From assembly GCA_002361335.1 (NCBI GenBank), contig DESS01000156.1, positions 1-64,000 of the forward strand: a stretch of DNA of 64,000 nucleotides, in the 5' to 3' direction. The stretch is from Richelia sp. UBA3308 (lineage in GTDB: Bacteria > Cyanobacteriota > Cyanobacteriia > Cyanobacteriales > Nostocaceae). This document shows, piece by piece, positions 44,240-52,714 of the stretch. The notes under the pieces are model-generated. The model had not been told where the DNA came from. It did not search any database and saw only the letters and a list, made by a program, of their open reading frames with translations. Numbering within the stretch: the stretch's first letter is position 1; every line of letters begins with the position of its first letter. A program made the position numbers and the translations under genes.

Positions 44240-44390
44240 GGTTCCACCTCCATAGCAGCTTTGTAGTAGAATTTGAGGTTTTTTATAACTAATAGCTGCC
44301 TATATCTTTATTGTCTCCTACAAGTAAGGCTTTACAAAGCCAAAAGTAACATTTCTTTGCTGTTTCTGTAGAAATATCCGAGCAGTATCA

Positions 44391-44789
44391 TCATTTTCGC
44401 AAAGCTGGTCTGGGAGGCATCCTCATTGCTGGACGAATTATTGGTGATGTTACTTCAAAATTAGCTAGCTCGGATTTGAGTAGTTCTTTTTGACGTTCGC
44501 TTAATCCTGGGATTTCTAAAACATCTTCAACTTTTTCATAGGGACTGTTGAGAACAATCTTTTTTGCAAGATTTGGATAGAAACCTCTGCAATCCTGAAA
44601 GGCGATAATATTGGCATTATTTAAATCAATTTTGGTTTCAAATTCAGGACATGATTTTTCTACATCAACTAATGGTAGTTCTGATGCGAGTGCTTGTATT
44701 CCTGATGATGGTTGAGGGATAGCAATAATTATCAGGCAGATTATGAACATTAAACTTAAGAATGCCAAGCGACGAATTATGTTTTTCAT
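44391..44789 (-). CDS. PsbU-like protein (photosystem II extrinsic 12-kDa subunit paralogue)
   Basis: 132 residues with a signal peptide ending near ALA. The mature part IDLNNANIIAFQDCRGFYPNLAKKIVLNSPYEKVEDVLEIPGL closely follows the PsbU pattern (NNAN, RG-YP-LA-KIV, PYE-VEDVL-IPGL). The usual PsbU C terminus is replaced by RPAMRMPPRPALRK. A cysteine pair (SCPEF, DCRG) is unusual for PsbU. PsbU stabilises the oxygen-evolving complex in the thylakoid lumen; this copy may be a variant form. GGGAG precedes the ATG; island promoter 13 lies 42 bases upstream. Confidence 0.78.
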   Translation of the reverse strand: MKNIIRRLAFLSLMFIICLIIIAIPQPSSGIQALASELPLVDVEKSCPEFETKIDLNNANIIAFQDCRGFYPNLAKKIVLNSPYEKVEDVLEIPGLSERQKELLKSELANFEVTSPIIRPAMRMPPRPALRK

Positions 44790-44831
44790 CGTTATCTCCC
44801 ATTTTTAGCTGACCTATTAGTTCTAAATCTT

Positions 44832-44863
44832 AAGTTAAAAAAATAATGTGAGTAAATTGTGAG
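44832..44863 (-). promoter_or_regulatory. Island promoter 13 (divergent with promoter 14)
   Basis: Minus strand: CTCACA (44863-44858), CTCACA (44852-44847), 9 bases, TAACTT (44837-44832). It drives the PsbU-like gene. Confidence 0.75.
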
Positions 44864-44904
44864 GAAGCTTTAAGTCGCGAATGTAAAAATTTCTAAGTTA
44901 TATC

Positions 44905-44936
44905 CTCACAAGAAACTCACAATTGTTTGGTATTAA
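44905..44936 (+). promoter_or_regulatory. Island promoter 14 (divergent with promoter 13)
   Basis: CTCACA (44905-44910), CTCACA (44916-44921), 9 bases, TATTAA (44931-44936). The -10 departs from TAnnnT only at its last base. The GH65 gene starts 83 bases downstream. Confidence 0.7.
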
Positions 44937-45019
44937 GAAAAAATCTATATTTAACTGTTTAACTGGCATTATCAAAATTAATTTGAATCTTATAAATACG
45001 AACAATAGCCTGAATAACA

Positions 45020-47899
45020 ATGGACAAAAATATTTTAGATCCCCATTTACATTACTCGGATTGGATTCTGACCGAAAATTATTTCGACCCCGAACAACTT
45101 AACTATAAAGAAACCGTGTTTACCATTGGTAACGGTTATCTTGGTACCCGAGGAAGTTTTGAGGAAGGATATCCCGGTGCAGTAGCTGCTACTTTAATTA
45201 ATGGTGTCTATGATGATGTTCCACTTTACTATACAGAACTTGTTAACTGTCCCGATTGGCTGCCTTTATATATTATTATCGACGACGAAGAATTTCGTTT
45301 AGATAAAGGAGAATTGTTTAATTACCAGCGTCAGTTAGACTTGAAGCGGGGTATTCTAAGTCGTAAAATTGGCTGGCGCAGTCCGCATGGTAAAACTATT
45401 GACCTTTACTTTGAACGCTTTGCCAGCTTTGCAGACCAAAATGTTTTAGGATTACGCATTCAACTCACACCGATTGATTTTGAGGGTACGATTCGGATTC
45501 GCGGTAGTATTGATGGAAATCCAGAAGATAAAGATGGATTCAACCCTTGGTTAATCCTCGACCAAGATTATAGTGAAGCTAGTTCTTGTTTAGAAGTTCG
45601 GACTAGAAGTTCCCATATTGAATTGGGAATGGCATTTAAGTTAGCAGTATCGGAAAATAAAACTAGATTTAGAGACATTAGCGTTCCCGGTTTTCCCACA
45701 GTAGAAGCAAGGTTTAATGTTGTTCGAGGAGTTACCGTTACTATAGAAAAATTGGTTACAGTTTTTACTTCGCGGGATGTCGAATATCCGATTAAAGCTG
45801 CTTGTGAAAAGTTGCAGAAACTACCAAGCTACGAAGAATTACGAAACCATCACGAACAAGCTTGGGAAAAAATATGGCATTACAGCGATATTGTTATAGA
45901 AGGAAGCGCTCAAGCTCAATTAGTCTTACGGTACAATCTTTTTCAATTATTAATTAGCGCTCCCCGTCATGATGATAGAGTTAGTATTCCAGCCAAAACT
46001 TTATCTGGTTTCGGATATCGCGGTCATATTTTTTGGGATACGGAATTTTTTATACTACCATTCTTTGTATTTACACAACCCGATATTGCTCGTAATTTAC
46101 TCAGCTACCGCTACCATACTTTGGAAGGAGCGCGACGCAAAGCCAAATATAACGGTTATCGTGGTGCAATGTATGCTTGGGAAAGTGCTGCAACTGGCGA
46201 CGAAGTAACTCCGAGATGGGCACCAGCAAAGCATTTATACGAAGAAGACATTCGCATTTGGTGTCGCGATCGCGAAATTCACATTAGTTCTGATATTAGT
46301 ATTGCAGCTTGGTTATACTGGCAGGTTACGAACGATGATGAATGGATGCGCGATTGTGGTGCAGAGATTATTCTCGATACAGCTTTGTTTTGGAGTAGCA
46401 GGGTTTATCTTGATGTGAAGCGTGAATGTTATTCCATTCTTGATGTAATTGGACCCGATGAGTATCACGAAAATATAGATAACAATGCTTTTACAAATAG
46501 AATGGTGCAATGGCATTTGCAAATAGCTCTTGATATATACGATTGGCTAAAAACAAAATTCCCCGACAAAGCGGCAGAATTAGAGGAAAAGCTGCAATTA
46601 ACTGAAAAAAGACGCTGCCGTTGGCGAGATATTGCCGAAAATCTCTTGATTCCTTATGATTCAAAAACTGGGATTATCGAACAGTTCGAGGGGTTTTTTA
46701 AATTAGAAGATGTCAACCTTGCCGATTACGAACCCCGTACCGATTCCATGTTATCAATTTTGGGAATCAAGGAGATTAATAAACGGCAGATTCTCAAGCA
46801 GCCAGACGTATTAATGCTACTTTACTTGATGGAAAGAACTGCCGAAACAGATTACGGTAGAGAAGTTCTCAGAATAAACTGGGATTATTACGCACCACGT
46901 ACCGATATTACCTATGGTTCTTCTTTAGGTCCTGCTATTCACGGACTTGTAGCAGCTTCTTTAGGTAAGACGGGTGAAGCTTACGAAAACTTTCGATTGG
47001 CTGCATTAGTTGATTTAGAAAATACGCGAGGTAACGCTGCCGAGGGAATTCACGCTGCATCTTGCGGTAGTATTTGGCAAGCTGTAATTTTTGGTGTTGC
47101 CGGTATCCAGTTTACAAAAAATGGGCCTGTAGCCAAACCTCATTTACCACCTACTTGGAAACGTTTACAATTTAAGCTTTACTGGCGAGGTGATTGGCAT
47201 TCCTTTGATTTAAAGCCAGAAGTTAGCAGCGTAAAATCGGAAATTAAAGGTTTTATTTTCGATTTAGACGGCGTACTTACAGATACAGCAGAATTCCACT
47301 ACCAAGCTTGGCAAAAGTTAGCGGATGAAGAAGATATTCCTTTCAACCGCGAAGCTAACGAAGCATTACGAGGAATTTCTCGTCGAGATTCATTAATGCA
47401 AATAATAGGAGACAGAAAATACTCAGAGTCGCAAATTCAAGAGATGATGGAGCGTAAGAACCGCTACTATGTAGAATTTATTGAACAAATAACACCGAAG
47501 GATTTATTAGCAGGGGCGAGTGAATTAATAGAAGAATTGCGCTCCAAAGGAATAAAAATTGCGATTGGCTCTGGAAGTAAAAACGCTCGTACAGTAATTG
47601 AAAAATTGGGAATTGCTCCAAAACTGGATGCAATTGCTGATGGTAACAGCGTCAAACGTTCTAAACCTGCACCAGACTTATTTTTATATGCTGCAAGTCA
47701 GTTAGGATTAGAACCAGAAGATTGCGTTGTAGTGGAAGATGCAGCATCCGGAGTTGAATCAGCCCTTGCTGGAGGAATGAGGACTATAGGAATTGGTTCA
47801 GATCAAAGAGTTGGTGCTGCTCAAATTATTTTACCGAGTTTGGAAAATATTACCTTCAAAGATATTGAGCATAAGTTTAGTTTTTGTTTGGCGGATTAA
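45020..47899 (+). CDS. GH65 disaccharide phosphorylase fused to beta-phosphoglucomutase
   Basis: 959 residues. The GH65 part (about 1-735) has the N-terminal super-sandwich domain with GNGYLGTRGSFEEG, then the (alpha/alpha)6 barrel with DVIGPDEYHENIDNNAFTNRM; E481 is the general acid. The C-terminal HAD part (about 745-955) has FDLDGVLTDTAEFH (D748, D750), GSGSKNA and VVEDAASG, typical of beta-phosphoglucomutase. Together they would split an alpha-linked glucose disaccharide with phosphate and convert beta-glucose 1-phosphate to glucose 6-phosphate. Substrate (trehalose, maltose, kojibiose) cannot be read directly. Island promoter 14 lies upstream. Confidence 0.9.
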   Translation: MDKNILDPHLHYSDWILTENYFDPEQLNYKETVFTIGNGYLGTRGSFEEGYPGAVAATLINGVYDDVPLYYTELVNCPDWLPLYIIIDDEEFRLDKGELFNYQRQLDLKRGILSRKIGWRSPHGKTIDLYFERFASFADQNVLGLRIQLTPIDFEGTIRIRGSIDGNPEDKDGFNPWLILDQDYSEASSCLEVRTRSSHIELGMAFKLAVSENKTRFRDISVPGFPTVEARFNVVRGVTVTIEKLVTVFTSRDVEYPIKAACEKLQKLPSYEELRNHHEQAWEKIWHYSDIVIEGSAQAQLVLRYNLFQLLISAPRHDDRVSIPAKTLSGFGYRGHIFWDTEFFILPFFVFTQPDIARNLLSYRYHTLEGARRKAKYNGYRGAMYAWESAATGDEVTPRWAPAKHLYEEDIRIWCRDREIHISSDISIAAWLYWQVTNDDEWMRDCGAEIILDTALFWSSRVYLDVKRECYSILDVIGPDEYHENIDNNAFTNRMVQWHLQIALDIYDWLKTKFPDKAAELEEKLQLTEKRRCRWRDIAENLLIPYDSKTGIIEQFEGFFKLEDVNLADYEPRTDSMLSILGIKEINKRQILKQPDVLMLLYLMERTAETDYGREVLRINWDYYAPRTDITYGSSLGPAIHGLVAASLGKTGEAYENFRLAALVDLENTRGNAAEGIHAASCGSIWQAVIFGVAGIQFTKNGPVAKPHLPPTWKRLQFKLYWRGDWHSFDLKPEVSSVKSEIKGFIFDLDGVLTDTAEFHYQAWQKLADEEDIPFNREANEALRGISRRDSLMQIIGDRKYSESQIQEMMERKNRYYVEFIEQITPKDLLAGASELIEELRSKGIKIAIGSGSKNARTVIEKLGIAPKLDAIADGNSVKRSKPAPDLFLYAASQLGLEPEDCVVVEDAASGVESALAGGMRTIGIGSDQRVGAAQIILPSLENITFKDIEHKFSFCLAD

Positions 47900-47918
47900 T
47901 TCATCAATAATTGGGGTG

Positions 47919-48110
47919 TTGTTTAAATGGGAGCATCCCATTTTTGCAAAAAGCCCGCAGGCTATAAGCCTGGGGCTACATTTACAAAGCCCACCTGCGT
48001 GGGCTTAGAATTCTCATAGCCCACGCAGGTGGGCTTTGTTTATATAGCCGCACCCTTCTAGGGTGTTGGGTAAAATATTTGTTCAAAATTGGGATGTTCC
48101 CGTTTAAGTA
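47919..48110. repeat. Nested foldback element behind the GH65 fusion gene
   Basis: Outer imperfect arms (TTTAAATGGGAGCATCCCA at the left, GGGATGTTCCCGTTTAA at the right) enclose a perfect 20-bp inverted repeat at 47986-48005 and 48018-48037 (AAAGCCCACCTGCGTGGGCT) and two smaller hairpins. It is non-coding and probably a composite of inserted repeats. Confidence 0.7.
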
Positions 48111-48146
48111 GTAGTTAAATCTAAACAAATATACTTTTTAACATCC

Positions 48147-48178
48147 CTCACAGCTTCCTCACAATTTATCTTTATTCT
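48147..48178 (+). promoter_or_regulatory. Island promoter 15: 11-bp direct repeat plus -10
   Basis: CTCACA (48147-48152), CTCACA (48158-48163), 9 bases, TATTCT (48173-48178). The next gene starts 135 bases downstream. Confidence 0.75.
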
Positions 48179-48313
48179 TAATATTGAAAGCTAATTAAGG
48201 CTTCTATACTCAATTAATAAATCACATTACTTGTTTTGATTATCATTCACGAATATGAAATTTAAGAACAAACAAACTACACTTACGCTAAAAAAAATCA
48301 TAAGGAGTATAAG

Positions 48314-48607
48314 ATGAAAACACAAACTAAATATACAGTTTCAGACCTATATAAAATCAAACAAATTAAACGCGAGATTCAAGATTTGCGAGAACAACTT
48401 TCAGAAATTGACAGCCAAATTGACAGAAGAGAACGAGATAAGACTAACTTAGAACAAAGTCAGAAAACGAATCCTTTTCAAGAATGGTTAGATGAGAATG
48501 ATGGTACTCATATTGAACCAGCAGAAGAAGATAAAGAAAAATTATGGGGAAACTATATACTTGTCATCCTGCTCGTTTTTTATTTTGTCGTCATGAGTCT
48601 TTTATAA
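48314..48607 (+). CDS. Tail-anchored coiled-coil protein
   Basis: 97 residues. A charged coiled coil (about 12-55, LREQLSEIDSQIDRRERDK) is followed by an acidic linker and a C-terminal membrane helix (NYILVILLVFYFVVMSLL). AAGGAG precedes the ATG. Island promoter 15 serves it. It lies 111 bases before the CrtI-like gene on the same strand, and cotranscription is possible. Family unknown. Confidence 0.72.
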   Translation: MKTQTKYTVSDLYKIKQIKREIQDLREQLSEIDSQIDRRERDKTNLEQSQKTNPFQEWLDENDGTHIEPAEEDKEKLWGNYILVILLVFYFVVMSLL

Positions 48608-48718
48608 AACGTAAGGAAATTAAGTTCTTTTTTTAATTGATAAATAGACGAAGTTTAAATTATGTTGCTCAAAGGTTTTTAAGGGATTCCTTGAAGAAGG
48701 GTATTCCAATATTTAGTT

Positions 48719-50233
48719 ATGAAAAAATCTTCAACCGACATAATAATTATTGGTGCTGGTATCTCGGGGCTAGCAGCCGGTTGCTATGCTCAGATGAACG
48801 GTTATCATACCCAGATATTCGAGATGCATAATCTACCGGGTGGCTTATGTACTGCATGGAAGCGCAACGGATATGTTTTTGATGGCTGCATTCACTACTT
48901 ATTTGGTTCCGGTAAAGGACAACCATTTTATAGTATGTGGGAGGAACTAGGAGCCGTTCAAGGTAGACAGTTTGTTCATCACGATGAATTAATGCGTGTT
49001 AGCCAAGCAGGAGGTAAAACGTTAATTGTTTACAGTAATCCCGATAAATTAGAATCCCATCTCAAGCAGCTTTCACCCAGAGACAGCAAATTAATTACTA
49101 ACTTTTGTCAAGGTATTCGCGAGTTAACCCGCTTCGATTTATCCTTACTCCAGCAAAAGCCTAAAGCCTTAATGACAATTGCCGATTGGTGGGCTTTAGG
49201 TCGGCAAATACTCCCATTTTCCGGAATTTTAGCCAAATGGGGTAGAATTTCGGCCGAAGATTTTGCAAAACGCTTTCAAGACCCTTTTTTACGTAAAGCA
49301 ATTCCGCAGATGTTTGCATGGAAAGATATTCCCATGATGGTGGGGATGTCATTACTAGCATATATGCACAATAAAAATGCTGGCTTTCCTATAGGAGCAT
49401 CCTTGGAGTTTGCTCGCGCTATTGAGAAGCGCTATTTAGGATTAGGCGGTAAAATTTACTATGATTCCCAAGTAGAAAGAATATTAGTACGAGAAGATAA
49501 GGCTATTGGAGTGCGGCTTTACAACAATAAAGAATATTGCAGTAGTCGCATAATCTCTGCTTGTGATGGTAGGAGTACATTATTTAATTTACTTCGGGGT
49601 GAATATGTAACTGAAGAGATGGAAATGCTTTACGACGGTTATTTCCCCGTACATTCGCAACTTCAAGTATCTCTAGGTGTTAACCGCTATTTATCACAAG
49701 AACCTCACTGGGTAACTTATTTACTAAATCAACCTGTAGTAATTGCTGGTGAGGAATGCAGGGAAATTAGTGTAAAGCACTATTGTTTTGACTCCTCTTT
49801 AGCTCCACCTGGGAAGTCAGTATTAATTATAATGCTAAGAACATCATACGATTATTGGCAGCGAATTTACGGTCGTAAAATTTATGATGCCGAACAAATC
49901 CAAGAGTCGAGTATTTTAATTGATTTATTAGAAGAATTTTATCCCGGTATTAAAGCTGATATTGAATATATTGATGTTGCTACACCCATGAGTTACGAAC
50001 GCTATACGGGAAACTGGCAGGGTTCGAGTTGTGGCTGGTTGTTAACCAAAGAAATAATGGGAATGATGATTTCTGGTCTACCCAAAACTTTACCAGATTT
50101 AGATTGTTTTTATATGATTGGGCAATGGGTAGAACCAGGTGGAAGTGTTCCGGTAGTCGCCATGTCGGGACGCAATATTATCCAGCAAATTTGTCATGAA
50201 GATAGCAAAGTATTTCAGGTAAACAAACAATAA
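48719..50233 (+). CDS. CrtI/RetSat-like FAD-dependent oxidoreductase, copy 3
   Basis: 504 residues. IIIIGAGISGLAAGCYAQMNG and EMHNLPGGLCTAWKRNGYVFDG are the FAD-binding region. The C-terminal FYMIGQWVEPGGSVPVVAMSGRN is the second contact. It is more distant from the copies at 13413 and 16694 than those are from each other. Family: phytoene desaturase/retinol saturase-like; substrate unknown. No Shine-Dalgarno is visible at this ATG. Confidence 0.85.
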   Translation: MKKSSTDIIIIGAGISGLAAGCYAQMNGYHTQIFEMHNLPGGLCTAWKRNGYVFDGCIHYLFGSGKGQPFYSMWEELGAVQGRQFVHHDELMRVSQAGGKTLIVYSNPDKLESHLKQLSPRDSKLITNFCQGIRELTRFDLSLLQQKPKALMTIADWWALGRQILPFSGILAKWGRISAEDFAKRFQDPFLRKAIPQMFAWKDIPMMVGMSLLAYMHNKNAGFPIGASLEFARAIEKRYLGLGGKIYYDSQVERILVREDKAIGVRLYNNKEYCSSRIISACDGRSTLFNLLRGEYVTEEMEMLYDGYFPVHSQLQVSLGVNRYLSQEPHWVTYLLNQPVVIAGEECREISVKHYCFDSSLAPPGKSVLIIMLRTSYDYWQRIYGRKIYDAEQIQESSILIDLLEEFYPGIKADIEYIDVATPMSYERYTGNWQGSSCGWLLTKEIMGMMISGLPKTLPDLDCFYMIGQWVEPGGSVPVVAMSGRNIIQQICHEDSKVFQVNKQ

Positions 50234-50440
50234 AATTGCTGCTATTTTTAAAGAATGAATAATAGTTTTCGATATTTAAAAAAAATGTAAATAAATAAGT
50301 TTATTTGAAGCATTAAATTCTTAAGTAAGTTAATATTAAAGTGTAAGCAGTAATTGATGAATGGAAAATAATTAAAGTAATTAACAAAGCACATTTATTC
50401 TTACTTTACTTACGGTAATTATATATAGGAGGTCGAGGTT

Positions 50441-50821
50441 ATGTTGCGCGAACGTTTAACCGTGATTCCTGAAGAAAATGCGAATATTCTTACAGATGAA
50501 GAATCTCTCACCCGCGAAATCGATTTAGATAACACTAATGAAGTGATGACAGAATTGATGCGTGTTATGGTGTTCCACGATTTTAAGACGATGGATGCTG
50601 ACCCCACTCGTTGGGCTATGCAAGGAGGTTTGATAAAAACAGGTCAACGAAATCCTCACAAAATACAAGCATTCGTCAACATTGGTGCATCGGACAATAT
50701 ATTCGTGCAAATTGAGATTATTCGCATACCCGAAAATCCAATGATTCTTGTAAAAGGCAATTTCAAAACTACAGAAGTTTTGGAAATGATTCGCAATTTA
50801 CCTTATTTCCCTCGGGATTAA
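50441..50821 (+). CDS. Hypothetical cytoplasmic protein
   Basis: 126 residues, mixed alpha/beta composition, no signal peptide or membrane segment. Conspicuous stretches are DLDNTNEVMTELMRVMVFHDF and KIQAFVNIGASDNIFVQIEII. AGGAGG precedes the ATG. No island promoter is found upstream. I do not recognise the family. Confidence 0.65.
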   Translation: MLRERLTVIPEENANILTDEESLTREIDLDNTNEVMTELMRVMVFHDFKTMDADPTRWAMQGGLIKTGQRNPHKIQAFVNIGASDNIFVQIEIIRIPENPMILVKGNFKTTEVLEMIRNLPYFPRD

Positions 50822-50878
50822 AACAAGGTCTGATTCTGATATCTTTTAATGCCAATGGAAATGCAGGTTAATTATGTA

Positions 50879-50902
50879 GAGACGTTGGCGGATACAACGT
50901 CT
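50879..50902. repeat. Degenerate GAGACGTTG/CAACGTCT palindrome
   Basis: Arms are conserved but the centre has drifted. It is the fifth copy of the GAGACGT family in the window, again just behind a gene. Confidence 0.55.
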
Positions 50903-51028
50903 TTACATGATTGAATGTGCATTCAGAATTAGTCTAATATTTTAATAACTTGTTTTTTCTTAACACAGTAGTTTTAAAACTGAATTTAATTATATATAAA
51001 ACCATATTTTTATCAAGAGGTGATTTAT

Positions 51029-51691
51029 GTGTTACATAGCAAAAGTACAAAGAATTTAGGTCTTTTAAGTATCGCTTTACTTATTGGTCTAATTATTCCC
51101 GCTTGTTCGGATTATTTACTTGCAAAACCAACTGTCCAGAAACAAGAACTTAAACCCAGTGTTTGCCAAATTTCTTTAAACAAAACGTCTTCTAAGAAGT
51201 CAACACTCACAGCCTGCAATCCAAGGAAACCAATTAAAAATAAACGTACTTGTAATGTAGGTGCTTTTGTGATTGATAAAGATCCAAAAGGTTTGAATGT
51301 ACGTAGCGGCCCCGGTACTAAATATAGAATAATTGACAAGTTGCCCACTACTTACGAAATAGCACCTGTTGAGGTAAGAATTGCAGCTTCTGTCGGTAAC
51401 TGGGTAATGATTACCGAAGCAAGAGATCCAGCAGAAGGCAAAATTGAATTTCAAGGACGTGGATGGGTTTATGCACCATTGTTAGGCACGATTACAGGAG
51501 GTCAATCAGGTATTTGGGGATATACTCAACCAAACAAAAATAGTCCGAAATTATTAGCAACACTACCGTCAACAACAATTGTGAAGCTGAATGCGTGCAA
51601 TGGGAAATGGATCAAAATTGAATACGGAAATAGAAAAGCTTGGCTTGCACCACAGGATTACTGTCCGACTCTAATTACCAGATGTAGCTGA
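51029..51691 (+). CDS. Secreted protein with two SH3-like domains
   Basis: About 220 residues from a GTG at 51029, chosen because AGAGG precedes it; a GTG at 51020 is also in frame. A signal peptide (LLSIALLIGLIIPACS, perhaps with a lipobox) is followed by SH3-like repeats with GLNVRSGPGTKYRIIDKLP, GRGWVYAPLLG and a second unit ending KAWLAPQDYC. Bacterial SH3 domains bind cell wall or surfaces. Eight or more cysteines suggest disulfides. Confidence 0.78.
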   Translation: MLHSKSTKNLGLLSIALLIGLIIPACSDYLLAKPTVQKQELKPSVCQISLNKTSSKKSTLTACNPRKPIKNKRTCNVGAFVIDKDPKGLNVRSGPGTKYRIIDKLPTTYEIAPVEVRIAASVGNWVMITEARDPAEGKIEFQGRGWVYAPLLGTITGGQSGIWGYTQPNKNSPKLLATLPSTTIVKLNACNGKWIKIEYGNRKAWLAPQDYCPTLITRCS

Positions 51692-51849
51692 GTAAATTGC
51701 AAATCAGATGCTTAAGAAACAAGCTTCTCAAAAATAGGAAAAAAGCACAATCTTTAATCTCAATGATAAAATCCTCTTTAACTGATACCAATTAAGGTAC
51801 TTTGATAAGGAGGATTTAGATATATCAAATTAAACAAGCCCTGAATAAG

Positions 51850-51987
51850 ATGAATAATAATTTAATAAACCAATCTCAAAGCGATAAAAAATTTTCATTA
51901 CTGACATACTTACTGATAGTATTTGCAATTTATTTGCCTTTTCAAGCATTTATTGCCTTTAGAGTCAGTTTAGTCGAGAATCAATAA
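51850..51987 (+). CDS. 45-residue single-helix membrane protein
   Basis: MNNNLINQSQSDKKF precedes a hydrophobic helix (SLLTYLLIVFAIYLPFQAFIAF). GGAGG lies 33 bases upstream, so either the start is earlier at a non-ATG codon (an ATA at normal distance is in frame) or initiation is weak. It overlaps the convergent lipoprotein gene by 23 bases. Confidence 0.5.
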   Translation: MNNNLINQSQSDKKFSLLTYLLIVFAIYLPFQAFIAFRVSLVENQ

Positions 51988-52333
51988 AGTTACAGGCTTC
52001 TGTATTTTCATGCTGGCAAGATTGGATTATAAAAATTTCTTTGTCTATTGTAATAACTTCATTTTTGTCTTTTATAGAACTAATAACTGTATTGGTAATA
52101 CCCCCTCGTTCATAAAGATTTGTTTCCACGCTTTTAAGATAACGTTCTCTATTGTTCCGCCAATTTTGTCCGGAGATTCGGTTTGTTAATCCGCTATCTT
52201 CAGCTACAGGAGGAATTTCATCTGTGGGAGTATTTGACGAACAACTTGTAATTGAAATTACGAGCAATGCAAGTCCTAAAATAGATATAGTAGAGGAAAG
52301 TATTTTTGTTTTGATTTTGGATATAGTTTTCAC
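51965..52333 (-). CDS. Small putative lipoprotein
   Basis: 122 residues from a GTG at 52333, chosen because AGGAGG precedes it. The hydrophobic helix ends VISITSCSS, a good lipobox. The mature part has SGQNWRNNRERYLKS and two cysteines near the C terminus (SCQHENTEACNF). Family unknown. Confidence 0.68.
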   Translation of the reverse strand: MKTISKIKTKILSSTISILGLALLVISITSCSSNTPTDEIPPVAEDSGLTNRISGQNWRNNRERYLKSVETNLYERGGITNTVISSIKDKNEVITIDKEIFIIQSCQHENTEACNFIDSRLN

Positions 52334-52432
52334 TTCAAACACCTCCTGAATTGAAAGTATCTGAATCAAGGTATTGCATAATTCAAGTATGAATTGAATA
52401 ATGCAATCCTTGAAAATGTTATTTTTAAGTAA

Positions 52433-52570
52433 TTAAGAAGATTTGACGGGTACGGTAATTAAAACACCATCTTTATCCTGTCTAGTAAATACAGGTAAGT
52501 CTTCTTTTGCTGGTGAGCCTTTATTTTTTCTTCCAGCATTTTTGAGAATAAAAATAAATAAGTTAATCAT
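52433..52570 (-). CDS. 45-residue protein under island promoter 16
   Basis: MINLFIFILKNAGRKNKG is followed by a short basic segment and FTRQDKDGVLITVPVKSS. GGAGG precedes the ATG at the right distance, and island promoter 16 lies 92 bases upstream. The amphipathic or hydrophobic first nine residues could insert in a membrane. It is too short for normal gene finding, but the promoter plus ribosome binding site make it convincing. Confidence 0.68.
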   Translation of the reverse strand: MINLFIFILKNAGRKNKGSPAKEDLPVFTRQDKDGVLITVPVKSS

Positions 52571-52662
52571 ATATACCTCCACAAAGATATACTATTGTTC
52601 CGCAAACAAATATATAAGTCCTGTTTGAGAAAGCTTTCTACTTAGAGCTTATCTATATTTAA

Positions 52663-52694
52663 ATATTAAGATAAGAAAATGAGGAACTTGTGAG
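52663..52694 (-). promoter_or_regulatory. Island promoter 16: 11-bp direct repeat plus -10
   Basis: Minus strand: CTCACA (52694-52689), CTCATT (52683-52678), 9 bases, TAATAT (52668-52663). Confidence 0.75.
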
Positions 52695-52714
52695 GAAGAT
52701 GTTGAAAAATGGGT

